DNA of 64,000 nt. Origin: Trichomonas vaginalis G3 (taxonomy: Eukaryota > Parabasalia > Trichomonadida > Trichomonadidae). Below, in pieces: positions 10,638 through 20,860 of the stretch (positions are counted from its first letter, which is position 1; each line of letters starts with the position of its first letter). The notes beneath the pieces are model-generated. The model did not search any database. It was not told where the DNA came from and saw only the letters and a list, made by a program, of their open reading frames with translations. A program made the position numbers and the translations under genes. Where the stretch lies: contig NC_067208.1 in the NCBI RefSeq assembly GCF_026262505.1, positions 1,240,001-1,304,000 of the forward strand. Reading direction: 5' to 3'.

Positions 10638-11066
10638 ATGAGCTTGTCAAAATCAGAGCGAGAGTCTATTATATTAAATGACGCAAGAGGAATACAACAT
10701 CCTTTCTATTATGTAAGTCAGAGTAAAGATGGTAAAATATATGTAAGAAAAAGAAAGGTTCCATTAGCGAATGCAGAGAGCGACAACATTAAGGTGCATG
10801 GCACCGAGGGTGAAGCCCATATAAAACCTTCTGTTCAAACTGAGCCACCAAAAGAACAAGAAGAAAAGAAGCCAGATGTTCTTTCAATAACGAACCAAGA
10901 GCTTATTGCAAAGTTCGTGAATTTCATTGAAAAACAAACCGAGTCAAAGAACCCTGACCCACCAGTGAAAGAAGTTGAGACAAAAGAGAATGTACAGTTC
11001 ATTGAAAATGTCAAGAAACAACTTCCACCACGAATGCCAAGAAGAAGAGTGAGAATAATGAAGTAA
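10638..11066 (+). CDS. Small Polinton protein with KDGKIYVRKRKVPL motif
   Basis: 142 residues. The N-terminal part contains FYYVSQSKDGKIYVRKRKVP near residue 23-42, which resembles the core of the small proteins at 13,205-13,441 and 59,053-59,289. The middle is charged and probably disordered, and the C-terminus is basic (RMPRRRVRIMK). It precedes the major capsid gene by 27 bp, so the two may be expressed together. Function is unknown; a capsid-associated or DNA-binding role is possible. Confidence 0.6.
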   Translation: MSLSKSERESIILNDARGIQHPFYYVSQSKDGKIYVRKRKVPLANAESDNIKVHGTEGEAHIKPSVQTEPPKEQEEKKPDVLSITNQELIAKFVNFIEKQTESKNPDPPVKEVETKENVQFIENVKKQLPPRMPRRRVRIMK

Positions 11067-11093
11067 ATAGATATTTTTATCCGAATCAAAGAC

Positions 11094-12667
11094 ATGCAGA
11101 ACGAACAGTTAAACGAATTTACTCCAGCAGAGCATATTCATCAGATTCGCTCATATTTCGATATCATAGACAATGCAGTTCAAATTGGTGACACTAATAG
11201 AAAATATTCTGACGCAAAGATTCCATCACAACCTGGAACTGCTAAAGATAACACATGGGTAACATTCAATCTCTCACCTCCTGGTGAAAATATGTTGGAC
11301 CTTTACAATACATTCATTACGTATAAAATGGAAGGTCAATTTATTGTAGATAAAGAAATTGGTTCAGGTTCCAATAAAACAAACCCACCAGGATTTTGGA
11401 TTGGTTTCGATGACGCTTTCTATGCAGTTGCTGGATATCAAATCCTTGCAAATGGTCGTATCGTATATTCTCAAGACAACGCAAGAGAAGAAGCATATAT
11501 AACTTCAAACTCACAAACTACCGAACAAATAAAGAAAGTAGATGTTTTCTCAAAGACTCGACATGAAGATGTATGGAGTCATTCGGGAACATGCAGAACA
11601 GGACAAATTGTTAGTGGTCCAATTACAGCAGGAAAATCATTTGATTTTAAGCTTCGTTTAAGAATTCCTGTTAGAAGATTCCTTCCATTAGAAGCTATTC
11701 GATTTATTCCAGCTTTTGCAGGAAACATTCAGCTTAAAGTAAAGTTCAGTAGCGACGCCTTACAATGCACATCTATATCTGTAAATGATATCATTGCTTT
11801 CAATCCAACTCTTAAAGTTGCATTTGCTTCAGATTCAAATCCACCGACAAATAAATTTGTTCCATGGAATGAACCATTCACTATGATAACGAAGGCAGTA
11901 GAAGCTAGTGGAACAGTTACTATTACAACTGTAAACCAGCAACTATTTCGAACAAAGATGGATTTTAATGAATGTTTCATTCATCCAAAGTCATTCTCTT
12001 TAGACCCTAACATTTATACAGAACTTGTAGAACATTATACAACGAGGCTTTATGTTTTCCTGTTAAAGTTATGGATTGGATTCCTATGGACGGTTCATTC
12101 TCAAAGAATACAGATAGTTCAAGTGCAACATTTACAGCAGCTTATACGCCTATTAATGTTAAAAGTATTTGGGCACTATTTAGAAAGAAAGGCAACTATT
12201 ATGTTAATTTTGAGAACCCTAAGTTTAAATATCTTCAGCTTTCCATGGGAGCTTATGGAAATATGCCTGCAGAACCTGAAAAATCATATGGACCTGTATT
12301 TTATGAAATGGTTGCGAACGCTTGCAATACAAACAATGATATGATAGGATTTAATGAAGATGTTATGAGGTCATTGGTGGATGATGGTAGTGTGGAACAT
12401 AAATGGGATAGCTATGACAACACACATTTCTTATGTGGTTTTCCAACTGAAGTGGACTTTTGCTTCCAGCAAGGTCAAACATCTACTGCTCCAATAACAT
12501 ACAAATTGTCTGTTAAAGGACCTATTGAACTAGCAACTGAAAACGTACCAAAGCCACTTATTGGATTTATGAGGGATTGTTGCTTTGCAATACAAGTAAG
12601 ACAGTCAGGCATACCGATAATAAGACTTGACGACTATAACTTAGCAACTGACGACAGTGAGGAATAA
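11094..12667 (+). pseudogene. Major capsid protein of Polinton A (broken)
   Basis: The coding region reads like the double jelly-roll major capsid protein of T. vaginalis Polintons: an N-terminal segment with AEHIHQIRSYFDII, long beta-rich stretches, and a region with LRIPVRRFLPLEAIRFIP. A related, more damaged copy lies at 20,861-22,466. It is broken, with about one break. The position between two small basic genes and the proline-rich membrane protein fits a morphogenesis block. Confidence 0.75.
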
Positions 12668-12697
12668 AGGATGAACGTTTATTTTTAAAGCTTATAA

Positions 12698-13156
12698 ATG
12701 AGTTCTTCATCAAGCTCTCGTGAACCTTCACCATCTGTGAAACAAACTTTACCAAACGATTATGGAGCACCTATTGAATATTTCTTACGAGCTGCACAAT
12801 GGCAAAGAGCAGTCTCACCAAGGTTAGGTGTTCCACCAGCTCCTGTCAAAAATAGCATTTGGTCAAGTCCTTATATAAGATATGGTCTCCCACTAGGTTT
12901 GCTAGTTACAGCAGGAGCAGTAATGATGTTGAAAAGAAATAAAGCAAATGTTGTAAATAATACTGAAGTAGCTGAAGTTAAACAAACTCCGACACCTTCG
13001 CCAAAACCAACGCCTTCACAAGCAAAACCTTCAATGACTCCTGAACCTATGGAAGTACAAACTCCTGTTCAAAAGTCAACTCCTAAACCGACTCCAACAT
13101 TTAAACCAGAACCTACTCCTCAAATAAATCGTAAAACTCCTGCGTTTCCTTACTGA
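12698..13156 (+). CDS. Membrane protein with proline/threonine-rich tail
   Basis: 152 residues. A serine-rich N-terminus is followed by a hydrophobic segment near residues 62-82 (YGLPLGLLVTAGAVMMLK), likely one membrane span. After it comes a low-complexity tail of TPTPSPKPTP-type repeats. The same PT-rich style dominates the 1192-residue protein of Polinton C at 55,478. The start follows TTTATTTTTAAAGCTTATAA, the usual element start context. The role is unknown; a virion-envelope or internal membrane protein is one possibility. Confidence 0.65.
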   Translation: MSSSSSSREPSPSVKQTLPNDYGAPIEYFLRAAQWQRAVSPRLGVPPAPVKNSIWSSPYIRYGLPLGLLVTAGAVMMLKRNKANVVNNTEVAEVKQTPTPSPKPTPSQAKPSMTPEPMEVQTPVQKSTPKPTPTFKPEPTPQINRKTPAFPY

Positions 13157-13204
13157 AAAAATAACGTTATTTTTATTTAATATTAAAATTTTTATTTGAT
13201 TGAA

Positions 13205-13441
13205 ATGACGACTAAAGTCACTGAAGCAATGAAACAAAAGTTTTTGGTAGAATACATTAAATCAGGAACTATTCCAGAAGGTTTTTACATTCATACTATG
13301 AAGGATGGTAGAGTTCAGTTTAGAAAGATAAAGCAACCATTAGATAGAGAAAGTATATTAAGGAAGATTAAACTTCATGAGGACAACATTGCTGAACTTA
13401 AGAAGAAGTTAGAAGAGTTGGAGAAAGGAAGAGGGTTATAA
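13205..13441 (+). CDS. Small [15 protein letters not shown] protein
   Basis: 78 residues from the ATG at 13,205, chosen because it lies 10 bp after a TTTTTATTT stretch. The core [20 protein letters not shown] is nearly identical to that of 59,053-59,289 in Polinton C, so this is a conserved Polinton family. The C-terminal half is a short predicted coiled coil (ILRKIKLHEDNIAELKKKLEE). Function is unknown; basic composition and conservation suggest a virion or DNA-associated protein. Confidence 0.75.
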   Translation: MTTKVTEAMKQKFLVEYIKSGTIPEGFYIHTMKDGRVQFRKIKQPLDRESILRKIKLHEDNIAELKKKLEELEKGRGL

Positions 13442-13456
13442 AGCAATGAATTCAAC

Positions 13457-13516
13457 AGGGTGAAAAAAGAGGTGAAAAAAGAGGTGAAAAAAGAGGTGAG
13501 ATCTCACCACTTCACC
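13457..13516. repeat. GGTGAAAAAAGA tandem repeat, inverted copy of 153-199
   Basis: Three 12-bp units (GAGGTGAAAAAA type) end in GAGGTGAGATCTCACC, itself a palindrome. The reverse complement of 153-199 matches this block apart from unit number, so the two bracket 13 kb of Polinton A. Confidence 0.75.
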
Positions 13517-13618
13517 TAAATTTATTTTTGTGCTATGTTTTCATACGTGTGAGGGTGGTGATATCATTTATTTTTAAGTTTATTTTTATATAAATGACAG
13601 AACAAAAATATAACATAT

Positions 13619-14053
13619 CTACTCAACAGGAATGAGACCCTTACTGACTATGTATTCGTTTAATGCTTGATGAAAACAATGGTACATATTATCGTATGGG
13701 TATACACAGCGTCTGTTTCCATCGTCGTCGTATATGTAGAGCTCAAATCCAGTCCAACCTTCTTTTGTACAATATGTAGCTTTATTTAAGTATGCATTTA
13801 TGTAGATAAGGCAATTTTCTTCATCGCTCCAGAAATAATTTTTGTTCTTTGTTGAAATAGTTTTCGTTCCTCTGCGACCATAAGGAATGTATGCAATGAA
13901 CTTTGCGTCATAAGGGATTGTAATATATTCAGGGTTTCTTTCATCGTCAATGGGTCTGTCTTTGTTAAAATGCATGTTTCTCAGTTTTACTTGAGTTTTG
14001 AATAGTTCACGGAAACGTTCTGGGAAAGAGTCATAGTAAATGTAGTCGGACAT
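13619..14053 (-). CDS. Small acidic Polinton protein, unknown
   Basis: 144 residues rich in tyrosine, asparagine and aspartate (MSDYIYYDSFPERFRELFKT at the start). It contains FIAYIPYGRRGTKTIS and a WTGFELYIYDDDGNRR segment. I do not recognise the family. It is the last gene of Polinton A before its right-hand noncoding end and is read inward. The start at 14,053 is preceded on its strand by an A/T tract like other genes here. Confidence 0.6.
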   Translation of the reverse strand: MSDYIYYDSFPERFRELFKTQVKLRNMHFNKDRPIDDERNPEYITIPYDAKFIAYIPYGRRGTKTISTKNKNYFWSDEENCLIYINAYLNKATYCTKEGWTGFELYIYDDDGNRRCVYPYDNMYHCFHQALNEYIVSKGLIPVE

Positions 14054-14583
14054 GTCTTTGTAATGAAATAAAAAATTTAAAAAAAATAAAAATAAGGTTA
14101 TTTTTTATTTAGTGAGGACGGTAGTGAATTCGTTAGTGAGTTCGTTAGTGAAGTCGTTTATGTGTCAGATAGTTTTGTAAATATTTAAGGTTAAGTTGGT
14201 GTTTGTGTTTGTGTTGTAAAATATACGTTACCAGTTTCGTAAAGTGTCAAAACCGCTAAGTGGTGTACGGAGGCGCGCAGTGCCACAGTACACAACTTAG
14301 GGATACTAACTCGCTTCGCTCGCGGCTTTCTTTATTATTTTAAATTTGCATATTTCCATCAAAAGTTCATAAGGTAAAAAATTTCGTTTATTTTTACTAA
14401 GAAAAAAAAGGTTTTTGATAATAAATTTATTTTATTTCGAAAAAGTAGCAATAATCGTAAAAGGGTATTGATAGGCTTGCTAAAGTAACTAATTTTAGCT
14501 GTCAAATACTTTTGTATTTTGAAGTAAATTAGTATAAATTTGATATTATTTTAACTCCCTTTGAAAACCTCAATTTTCCATAC

Positions 14584-14645
14584 AGAGGGAACGGGAATAG
14601 CATCCAATATTCCCTGAGAATGGTTGCGCATTCTCAGTTCCCTCT
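14584..14645. other. Perfect three-way-junction palindrome
   Basis: Three perfect stems abut with no unpaired base at the junction: AGAGGGAAC/GTTCCCTCT (14,584-14,592 with 14,637-14,645), GGGAAT/ATTCCC (14,593-14,598 with 14,609-14,614) and TGAGAATG/CATTCTCA (14,615-14,622 with 14,629-14,636). Loops are 10 and 6 bases. The geometry is that of the T-shaped terminal palindrome of parvoviruses, or of a small structured RNA. It lies 19 bp outside the left flanking repeat of Polinton B. Confidence 0.85.
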
Positions 14646-14664
14646 ATATTTCGAACGAAGCTCT

Positions 14665-14680
14665 CATCGGTCTTTTTTTT
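14665..14680 (+). repeat. 16-bp direct repeat flanking Polinton B, left
   Basis: CATCGGTCTTTTTTTT abuts the left end of Polinton B and recurs exactly at 41,734-41,749, one base beyond the right end. It may be a target-site duplication, though 16 bp is longer than the 6 bp usual for Polintons. Confidence 0.6.
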
Positions 14681-14684
14681 GTTG

Positions 14685-14717
14685 TGCATGAAAAACAGCG
14701 TGACTTCATTTTTGACA
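14685..14717 (+). repeat. Left terminal inverted repeat of Polinton B
   Basis: This 33-bp stretch (starting TGCATGAAAAACAGCGTG) matches the complement of 41,696-41,728 with two differences. Confidence 0.8.
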
Positions 14718-15237
14718 AAAAGTGACACTATTTCTAATGGTTTTGTCATTTATTTGTCAGATTTATAAATGGATAATAATGCTGTAAATCAGATATTAAT
14801 TAAAAATATTTAAGATTTATGTTCGAATTGAAAAGCAAAATGATATTTTTTTTAATTGAAAAACGTTAATATCTGATATTTTGAAGTTTTTAATATTTGT
14901 TAGTATCTTAAATTATTGAATGCATACGTTTTTTATGTTCTCAATTTTAAAAAAATTGTGAAGAATTTAGTTTTTTGGAGATGGATGTTTAATATTTGTG
15001 AGTGAGAATGCAAGCAGGAGTTTGGTACTTTAAGGCTAGGTTGAGATAGATTTCCCATTATATTATCTGTGAATATATTGTTTGAAAATTCAAGATATAA
15101 AAATATATTATCAAAAAATTTTATATTTTTAAATACAATAGGGTGGAAATATAGTACGATGAGATAGCAATGATATATTTTATAATGGGAGGTAATCTGA
15201 AGATAAGTAGCAAATTTTATGCGATTTTGATTGGGAG

Positions 15238-15417
15238 TTGGAGGGTGTGAGTACTATAGCATGTAATAGTATCTCACACCCTCCAATTCTTCCTATGGCG
15301 CCGAAAAATTTTTGGTGAAATGCGACGACATTTCACCAAAAATTTTCGGCGCCATATAGAGAACTATAGTCTGCGAGGTACTGATTCTATCTATGTACCT
15401 CGCAGACCATAGTTCTC
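15238..15417. other. Three consecutive long hairpins
   Basis: Hairpin 1 spans 15,238-15,286 with 20-bp arms (TTGGAGGGTGTGAG...). Hairpin 2 spans 15,294-15,356 with 28-bp arms and a 6-base loop (TATGGCGCCGAAAA...). Hairpin 3 spans 15,359-15,417 with 23-bp arms (GAGAACTATAGTCTGCGAGG). Each pair of arms differs by only one base or one bulge. The three are unrelated in sequence and follow one another within a few bases. Confidence 0.9.
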
Positions 15418-15724
15418 AGCCAAAATGGCTAATAATTTGAGAGTCTATATGATAATGTAAAAGTTAAAACATTCAAGTATTTAAGTATTTCTTTAAAATA
15501 TTAAGTTTTTTATTTTTCCAATAAAATTCTAATATCAAATATTTTTATTTAACGATTAATTTTATTTAAGGGTTTCGTTTTGCGAAAAAAACGTACAATA
15601 CGCAATTTCGCTAAAAAAACATTTAGCTAGCAATTTCGACCTTTGACTCCACTCAAGACGTCACTTTTTTAATTTTGCGGTATCATATTTTTGGAAAATC
15701 TTTATGAATATAGGTCAGGTAGAT

Positions 15725-15757
15725 GGGGCTTCCAGGCACTTCGTGCCCTCTAGCCCC
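15725..15757 (+). other. Two-tier hairpin, left copy
   Basis: GGGGCT pairs with AGCCCC, enclosing GGCAC/GTGCC with a TTC loop. The inverted copy at 40,598-40,630 has the same outer stem and a different, still perfect inner stem. Confidence 0.8.
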
Positions 15758-15849
15758 GGAGAAACTAGAGGAGGAATGATACAAAGACCAGATGAAAAAA
15801 ATAAAAATATTATAATAAAATTAAATTTTTAGTCTTAAATTGTTTTTTT

Positions 15850-17055
15850 TTATTCGGTATATTCTGAATCTTGAATGTCTTGGAAATTTTCTTCTTCTTC
15901 GCTCTCTGAGGTGAGGATTTCTTCGACTTCTTCTTCTTCGCTCTCTGAGGTGAGGATTTCTTCGCCATTGGGAGCAACAAATCCTGCGATGAAAACTTTG
16001 TATATACCTTCTTGAGGAGTCTCTATGATGAAAGTCGTATTGTTGAGGAAATGGAACTCGACATCTTGAACAAATTGGCAACTGCTGTGTGTGAATTTTG
16101 CAATTGTGAGAGGCTTTCCTTTATAGCCCTTGGGAAAGCTTGAGATAGTTACTGTTCCTCCATATGGAACTCTGGCAGGAATATCTAAAGCAACAGTTGT
16201 TATAACGTGGAAATTGTCTAAGAATTGAGGCATAGGTTCAATGCAGTATAGTCGTTTTGACTGGTTGTCTTTTGTGTAGAAATATAAATAGAATGACCTT
16301 TCACCATGTTCATTCAATTCTTCCAAATAATTGTATGAATTTGGATATAAACGGACAAATTCAGCAATTTTAACTTCTTGTAAATGCTTCTGCAAGTTCT
16401 TTGGAAACAAGTGAATGAACTGGTCAATAGCTTGCAACGCTATGAGATTGGCAGTAACGGGTAAATATGAAGCAAACATGTCAACAAGTACGCCAGGGTC
16501 TTTGATTTCGTTTTCAAGAGGCTGAATGGCATCCATGACAGCTTGAAACATCTCGTTATAATCTCGATTGTCTTCTGAACCCCACTGTTCATTTAACTTA
16601 TCTAACAATTCTAACCTTTTCTTTGCGTATTTTCTACGAACTTTCTCTGAAAGAGGAGTGTCGCTATCTTGTGTGTCTTGAATTTGAGACTTAAATTGTT
16701 TGCTAAAGGCGAGATATCGTGTTTGCGACCTAGTGGTCATTGCAGAATGTTCGATTGGATGTGTTTCTGTATTTTCGGGTGGTTGTGTTTCTGTATGTTC
16801 GATTGGAGTCTGATTGGTATGAACTTCTTCTGAAAATGCTTCTGTTCCGATAGTTGTTGTTGCCTGACCTGTTGGCTGAGCTGTTTCTTTGTGCAAATGC
16901 ATATTGTCCAACAATTTGTCTTGAATTGTATGAGGAAGTTGCTTTGGTATTATAGGAGGTCGTAAGGGTTTTGAGAATGGTGAGACATAAGTTGTAGGAA
17001 CTTTAACTGCAGAGGTAGTCGAAGAATTGTTTGCGACACTTGTTCTTCCTTCCAT
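15850..17055 (-). CDS. Large Polinton B protein, unknown
   Basis: 401 residues and fully open. The first 130 residues are proline/threonine-rich and probably disordered. Residues 130-260 look helical (RRKYAKKRLELLDKLNEQWG and onward). Residues 270-370 look beta-rich. The end carries a tandem acidic repeat, EEILTSESEEEE twice. I do not recognise a family. It diverges from the gene block at 17,528, sharing a spacer packed with Myb-type sites, so both may be under the same control. An internal virion or regulatory role would be a guess. Confidence 0.65.
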   Translation of the reverse strand: MEGRTSVANNSSTTSAVKVPTTYVSPFSKPLRPPIIPKQLPHTIQDKLLDNMHLHKETAQPTGQATTTIGTEAFSEEVHTNQTPIEHTETQPPENTETHPIEHSAMTTRSQTRYLAFSKQFKSQIQDTQDSDTPLSEKVRRKYAKKRLELLDKLNEQWGSEDNRDYNEMFQAVMDAIQPLENEIKDPGVLVDMFASYLPVTANLIALQAIDQFIHLFPKNLQKHLQEVKIAEFVRLYPNSYNYLEELNEHGERSFYLYFYTKDNQSKRLYCIEPMPQFLDNFHVITTVALDIPARVPYGGTVTISSFPKGYKGKPLTIAKFTHSSCQFVQDVEFHFLNNTTFIIETPQEGIYKVFIAGFVAPNGEEILTSESEEEEVEEILTSESEEEENFQDIQDSEYTE

Positions 17056-17527
17056 TATGAAAAATGAACTGTTTTTTTCGGACTACTCATAGAAAAGTTT
17101 AAAATAAACCGTTTTCGTCAACGGTAACCCCCTCTATTTTTTTATTTTATTTAATAGTTACCGTTGGCAAACCGTTCCATCTCAAATATTGAATGAACTA
17201 TAAACGTTTTTTGTTTTCTATATATACTTTTTTGTCCAACGGTAAAACTTTTTACACAACGGTTTTTGAGAGTCGTCGCCGTTGACTTTTTTTGTAGAGC
17301 ACTCAAAATAGTATAACTTTGTCCGGACAAGTAAGGGTCTATCGTCGCTACAGGAAAAGTTACAGGCGTTCCAAGGAAGTATACTTTGAGAAGCCTTTTC
17401 CCCTTATAGAATGAGATAGGACGGTTATTTTACAAAACTGACAACACTTTGACCGAGTAGTTTTTTGTGCTGAACAAAAAGTGTCATATAAACATCTGTC
17501 AAAAACCGCTTTTTAACTTCACTTAAA
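17056..17527. promoter_or_regulatory. Divergent spacer with a cluster of Myb-type AACGG sites
   Basis: At least seven AACGG/CCGTT sites occur between 17,107 and 17,287, for example AACCGTT at 17,107, CAACGGTAAC at 17,119, TTACCGTTGG at 17,158, AACCGTTCC at 17,170, CAACGGTAAA at 17,238, CAACGGTT at 17,258 and CCGTTGAC at 17,280. They fit the YAACKG Myb consensus. T. vaginalis Myb proteins are known to bind related sites. The rest of the spacer is unremarkable. Confidence 0.6.
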
Positions 17528-20500
17528 ATGCCACGTAAGCTACGTAAGAATATACGTAAGAGGAAGGGAGCATTGAAACATCCAATAGTAAAACTGACAC
17601 CACAACAACAGTTGCAACAACAAATTATGAATGACCCCACTATGTTGCAACAAATGTCAAGCAACCCTATGCTTTTAAACCGAGTTATTGGTGCACAGAG
17701 TGGAGGTTTAAGAGCGGCACTTTTAGCGAAAATGGCAGGCTATGGTGGAGCTGCAGACGGAACAGCTTATAACCCTCAAAGTCAAATGAATTTGAGTTCA
17801 CTCAAAAATCAAATAACAGATGTCAAAAAGTCAAACATAGACATACAGAAACAAATAAGTGAAAACGAAAAGAAACTAGAATATTGACAGACACACAAGA
17901 AACTCAATGAGTTAAACGTAGAGAAAAAGAAGAAAGAAGAACAACTGAAAGAACTAAGTACAGAGGAATATGCGAAAAAAGTGTCAGAAAAAAGCAGCAG
18001 AAGTAGCAAAAATGGAACAAGATGTTATAAATTTGAAAAACCATACTACTCAATATAAAGTACTGAAAATGAAGAAATAAAACAAAAAGCCCTGAAGACA
18101 TATATGGATAGCGATGAGTATAAAAAAGAAGTTGAAGCAAATGTAAAGGCAGAAAAAACTTTACAGTTGCAAAACCAAACCGTACAGTATGAAAACTTAG
18201 CACAAGAAAGTAAAAATAACGACGCAGCCATGCAAAAGGCAATGAAAAGCGCAGAATATATAAAAGCTAATAATGACTGGTTAGATGCCCAAGCCAACGC
18301 TAAAGCAGCCCAACTTATAGGGTCAATAAGGACAAAAATACAAGCGGATGGAAGACAGTTCAAATGAAGCTTTAATGAATGCTGACTTTAAGAACGCCTT
18401 CGAAGCTCTTCATAGTAAGGTGAAACTAGTGAACGACTTCTCATCTGGAAAGAAACTGAAGTCTGAAGGTTTCGACAAAGAGTTAAGAGAAGTAGCACAA
18501 ATATGACGAAAATAACAGATGCAGCAACGAGACAGGCAGTTCAAAGTGCCTATGACGCCGTTAGAGCAACTGTTGTGGAAAGTCAAGAAAAAGAGTTACA
18601 ACAGACCAAAACAGACCTAGTAAATGCTTTCTTAAAAACGAAAAGTCAGGTAGGACATTATGCTGCAGATGGACATATGTGCCAGCTGGTGGAATTATAT
18701 ACTAGCTAGTGGAACTTATATACCACAAACCCTCCAAGAGAAGCACCTGCACCAGGACTACCTTAAAACATTTACATCGTCACATGGACACAGGACACAG
18801 GCATGCACCAAAACCAACACAACAACCAACAGTTCAAAACACTGCACCACAACCAACAGTTCAAAACACTGCACCACAACCAACAGTTCAAAACACTGCA
18901 CAGCAACACAACCACAAACAGAGCAAGGACATAAAAGAAGTAGAGAACAAGGAAACCAAGAATTCTTAAAAATGCTTAAGGAAAATTATGGTTACCCAGA
19001 TACTCTTGACTTTAGTGACAGATATAAAGAAGCTATTAGAAAGTTCAAGGAAGGAAATACTGACCCGAACCTATTTAGCTTTATGGCTCAGCAAAATGGG
19101 ATATAATTTCAAACCTGGAAAATACAAGCTCGCTAAGGGATATGATTTAATAGCATATCATCCAAATGACATGAATGAATTTACTCCGAGATATTTGGTG
19201 TCAGAGCTAAATGATAATTCAACTCTCTTCATGAAACGCGTAAAAAATAGAGACGGAACGAAAGAAAGGTTATGAATGCGGATGACTTAAATAGGGAACT
19301 TTTTAAAAACGGTCTCGGAATATATGAAATGCCAGCAGATGAGGTACAAGAAACTCCACAGGAAGAAGTTCAGATACAACCAGACATGGAAGAAATAGTT
19401 CAGCAACAACAGCTAGAAGAGCCTGAAGGAAACGAACAAGTCCCTCCTTTGGAAACTAACTTCACAGAACTAGATGAAGATTTGGAACAGCCGAAAAATC
19501 TTGACCCTCAACAAGAGTATGCGGAGAATATGGAATCTTTCCAAGAGTCTAAGAAAAATTCGGCTGACATAGTAGAAGAATATCGAAAAATGTTCGCCGA
19601 CATACAAAAGACTCCAACATCAGATGAAAATATTCAGCATAGAATGGAAGAACTGAAAGAAAGTGTACGCAAATACAACAATCCTTTTTACTTACGACCA
19701 TATAACGTTCAATCTTTGGCTGAACTCGGTGAAAATAAAAGGTTAAATTTCACCAAAACATATAGAAATGAAACATTGTTTAAAGTTCATTCAGAACCTA
19801 ACCAATATGGAAACAAACCTACTTTTGTTTCTGCAGACTATGGAACTACAATGAGATGGGGTCATAAAGCTAATCCGGATAGGTGGTTCATAAACTTACA
19901 ACCACAATTCCAAGAAGTTGTAGACGCAATGGAAGTGAATGGTGAACCAGATATAGCTGGTATTTTCAGCGCGGCTTTAATGCCATTGAAAGATATGAAA
20001 CATGCAGATATTTTGGACCAGTATGAAATGAACATGGCTGATGGAAATATAACACCTGACGTTCTAGAACATTTATCTCAAAGAACTACACAGAACCATA
20101 AAGATGGTATATTTGGTGAAGAGTTTAGAAAGAAAGTTAGGGAGAGAGAAGGAAGAGAACCTATTGTACATGACCTTGCAAACGAAAGTTTACAAAATGT
20201 CATAAAAACTTACTTTGCAGACAATGAACCGAGAATGGATGAATATTTAAGAAAACTCAAATGGACAGTACCAAATGAAATGTTAGTATTGAAAAACATG
20301 TTCCTTGACAAAATAAAACCAACTACAGAAATAAATGACGCAAGACTGAAACATTGGGTAAAAGCTTTCCCATTCACAAAAGATATTATTGGTAACATGG
20401 AAAGAAAACCAGAATGGCTACAAAAACATATATTTGGAAACGAGCTTATTCCATATGGACAAGCTCTTCAAACAGAGCTTGAACCGGAAACTCAGGAAAG

Positions 20501-20714
20501 AGTCATGCAAACAATACGCGAAGACTCAAATACAAACTATGACAAAATCTTTCTAGGATATAGGTTACCTGAGATGGGCGACCAGAGCCCAAAGGCAAAA
20601 AGGACATGGGAAATTTACAACATACTAGGTGAACATGAGGCAAAGATGCAACAACTTGAAGCAGAGGGCAAGTTACCAAAAGCGACACCAAAGAAGAAGA
20701 GTAGAACAAAGTGA
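17528..20714 (+). pseudogene. Large structural-type gene block of Polinton B (broken)
   Basis: The block begins with a very basic N-terminus (RKLRKNIRKRKGALKHP) and a glutamine-rich stretch, continues with coiled-coil-like coding sequence and a region of PTVQNTAPQ repeats, and ends in a long open stretch from about 19,272 of some 480 residues with an acidic start and mixed composition. I recognise no domain. It occupies the same place before the capsid gene as other large internal proteins in these elements. It is broken, with several breaks, so whether it was one gene or several is uncertain. Confidence 0.5.
18820..18903 (+). repeat. 27-bp tandem repeat
   Basis: About three copies of CCAACAGTTCAAAACACTGC plus CCACAA, coding for PTVQNTAPQ in one frame. 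Confidence 0.85.
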
Positions 20715-20860
20715 AAATAGTGAAGAAGTAACTTCATCTAGTGAAAGTAGTGGCAATGAAGGAAAAAGAAGAGTTAAAAACTCAGTCAGGAAGAAAGTAA
20801 AGCTTGGTCCGACTATTATGACAAATAAATCCAACTATTCTATATTTTTACCCATATGAA

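Larger units (their letters stand above)
1..14664. mobile_element. Polinton A (Maverick), right-hand part
   Basis: This is a capsid-bearing Polinton fossil whose left end lies outside the window. In order it holds a Prim-Pol/helicase gene, a protein-primed PolB region, an HNH endonuclease, a minor-capsid-like gene, small basic proteins, the major capsid region and short accessory genes. The helicase and several small genes look whole, while PolB and both capsid genes are broken, with roughly four to five breaks in all including one inserted element. The 79-bp identical repeats around that insert suggest recent activity. No integrase or ATPase is seen here; they may lie to the left. The right boundary is inferred from the start of Polinton B. 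Confidence 0.8.
14054..15849. other. Noncoding junction between Polinton A and B with several hairpins
   Basis: No gene is seen in these 1.8 kb. They hold short GTTAGTGA-type tandem repeats (14,110-14,160), a GTGTAC/GTACAC hairpin (14,253-14,301), the three-way-junction palindrome (14,584-14,645), the left end of Polinton B (14,681), three long consecutive hairpins (15,238-15,417), a second inverted-repeat segment of B (15,567-15,583) and a two-tier hairpin (15,725-15,757). The remainder is AT-rich. Confidence 0.8.

Noticed and set aside
15821-16081. Arginine-rich 86-residue frame
   Set aside because: It is an out-of-frame reading of the acidic repeat in the 401-residue gene.
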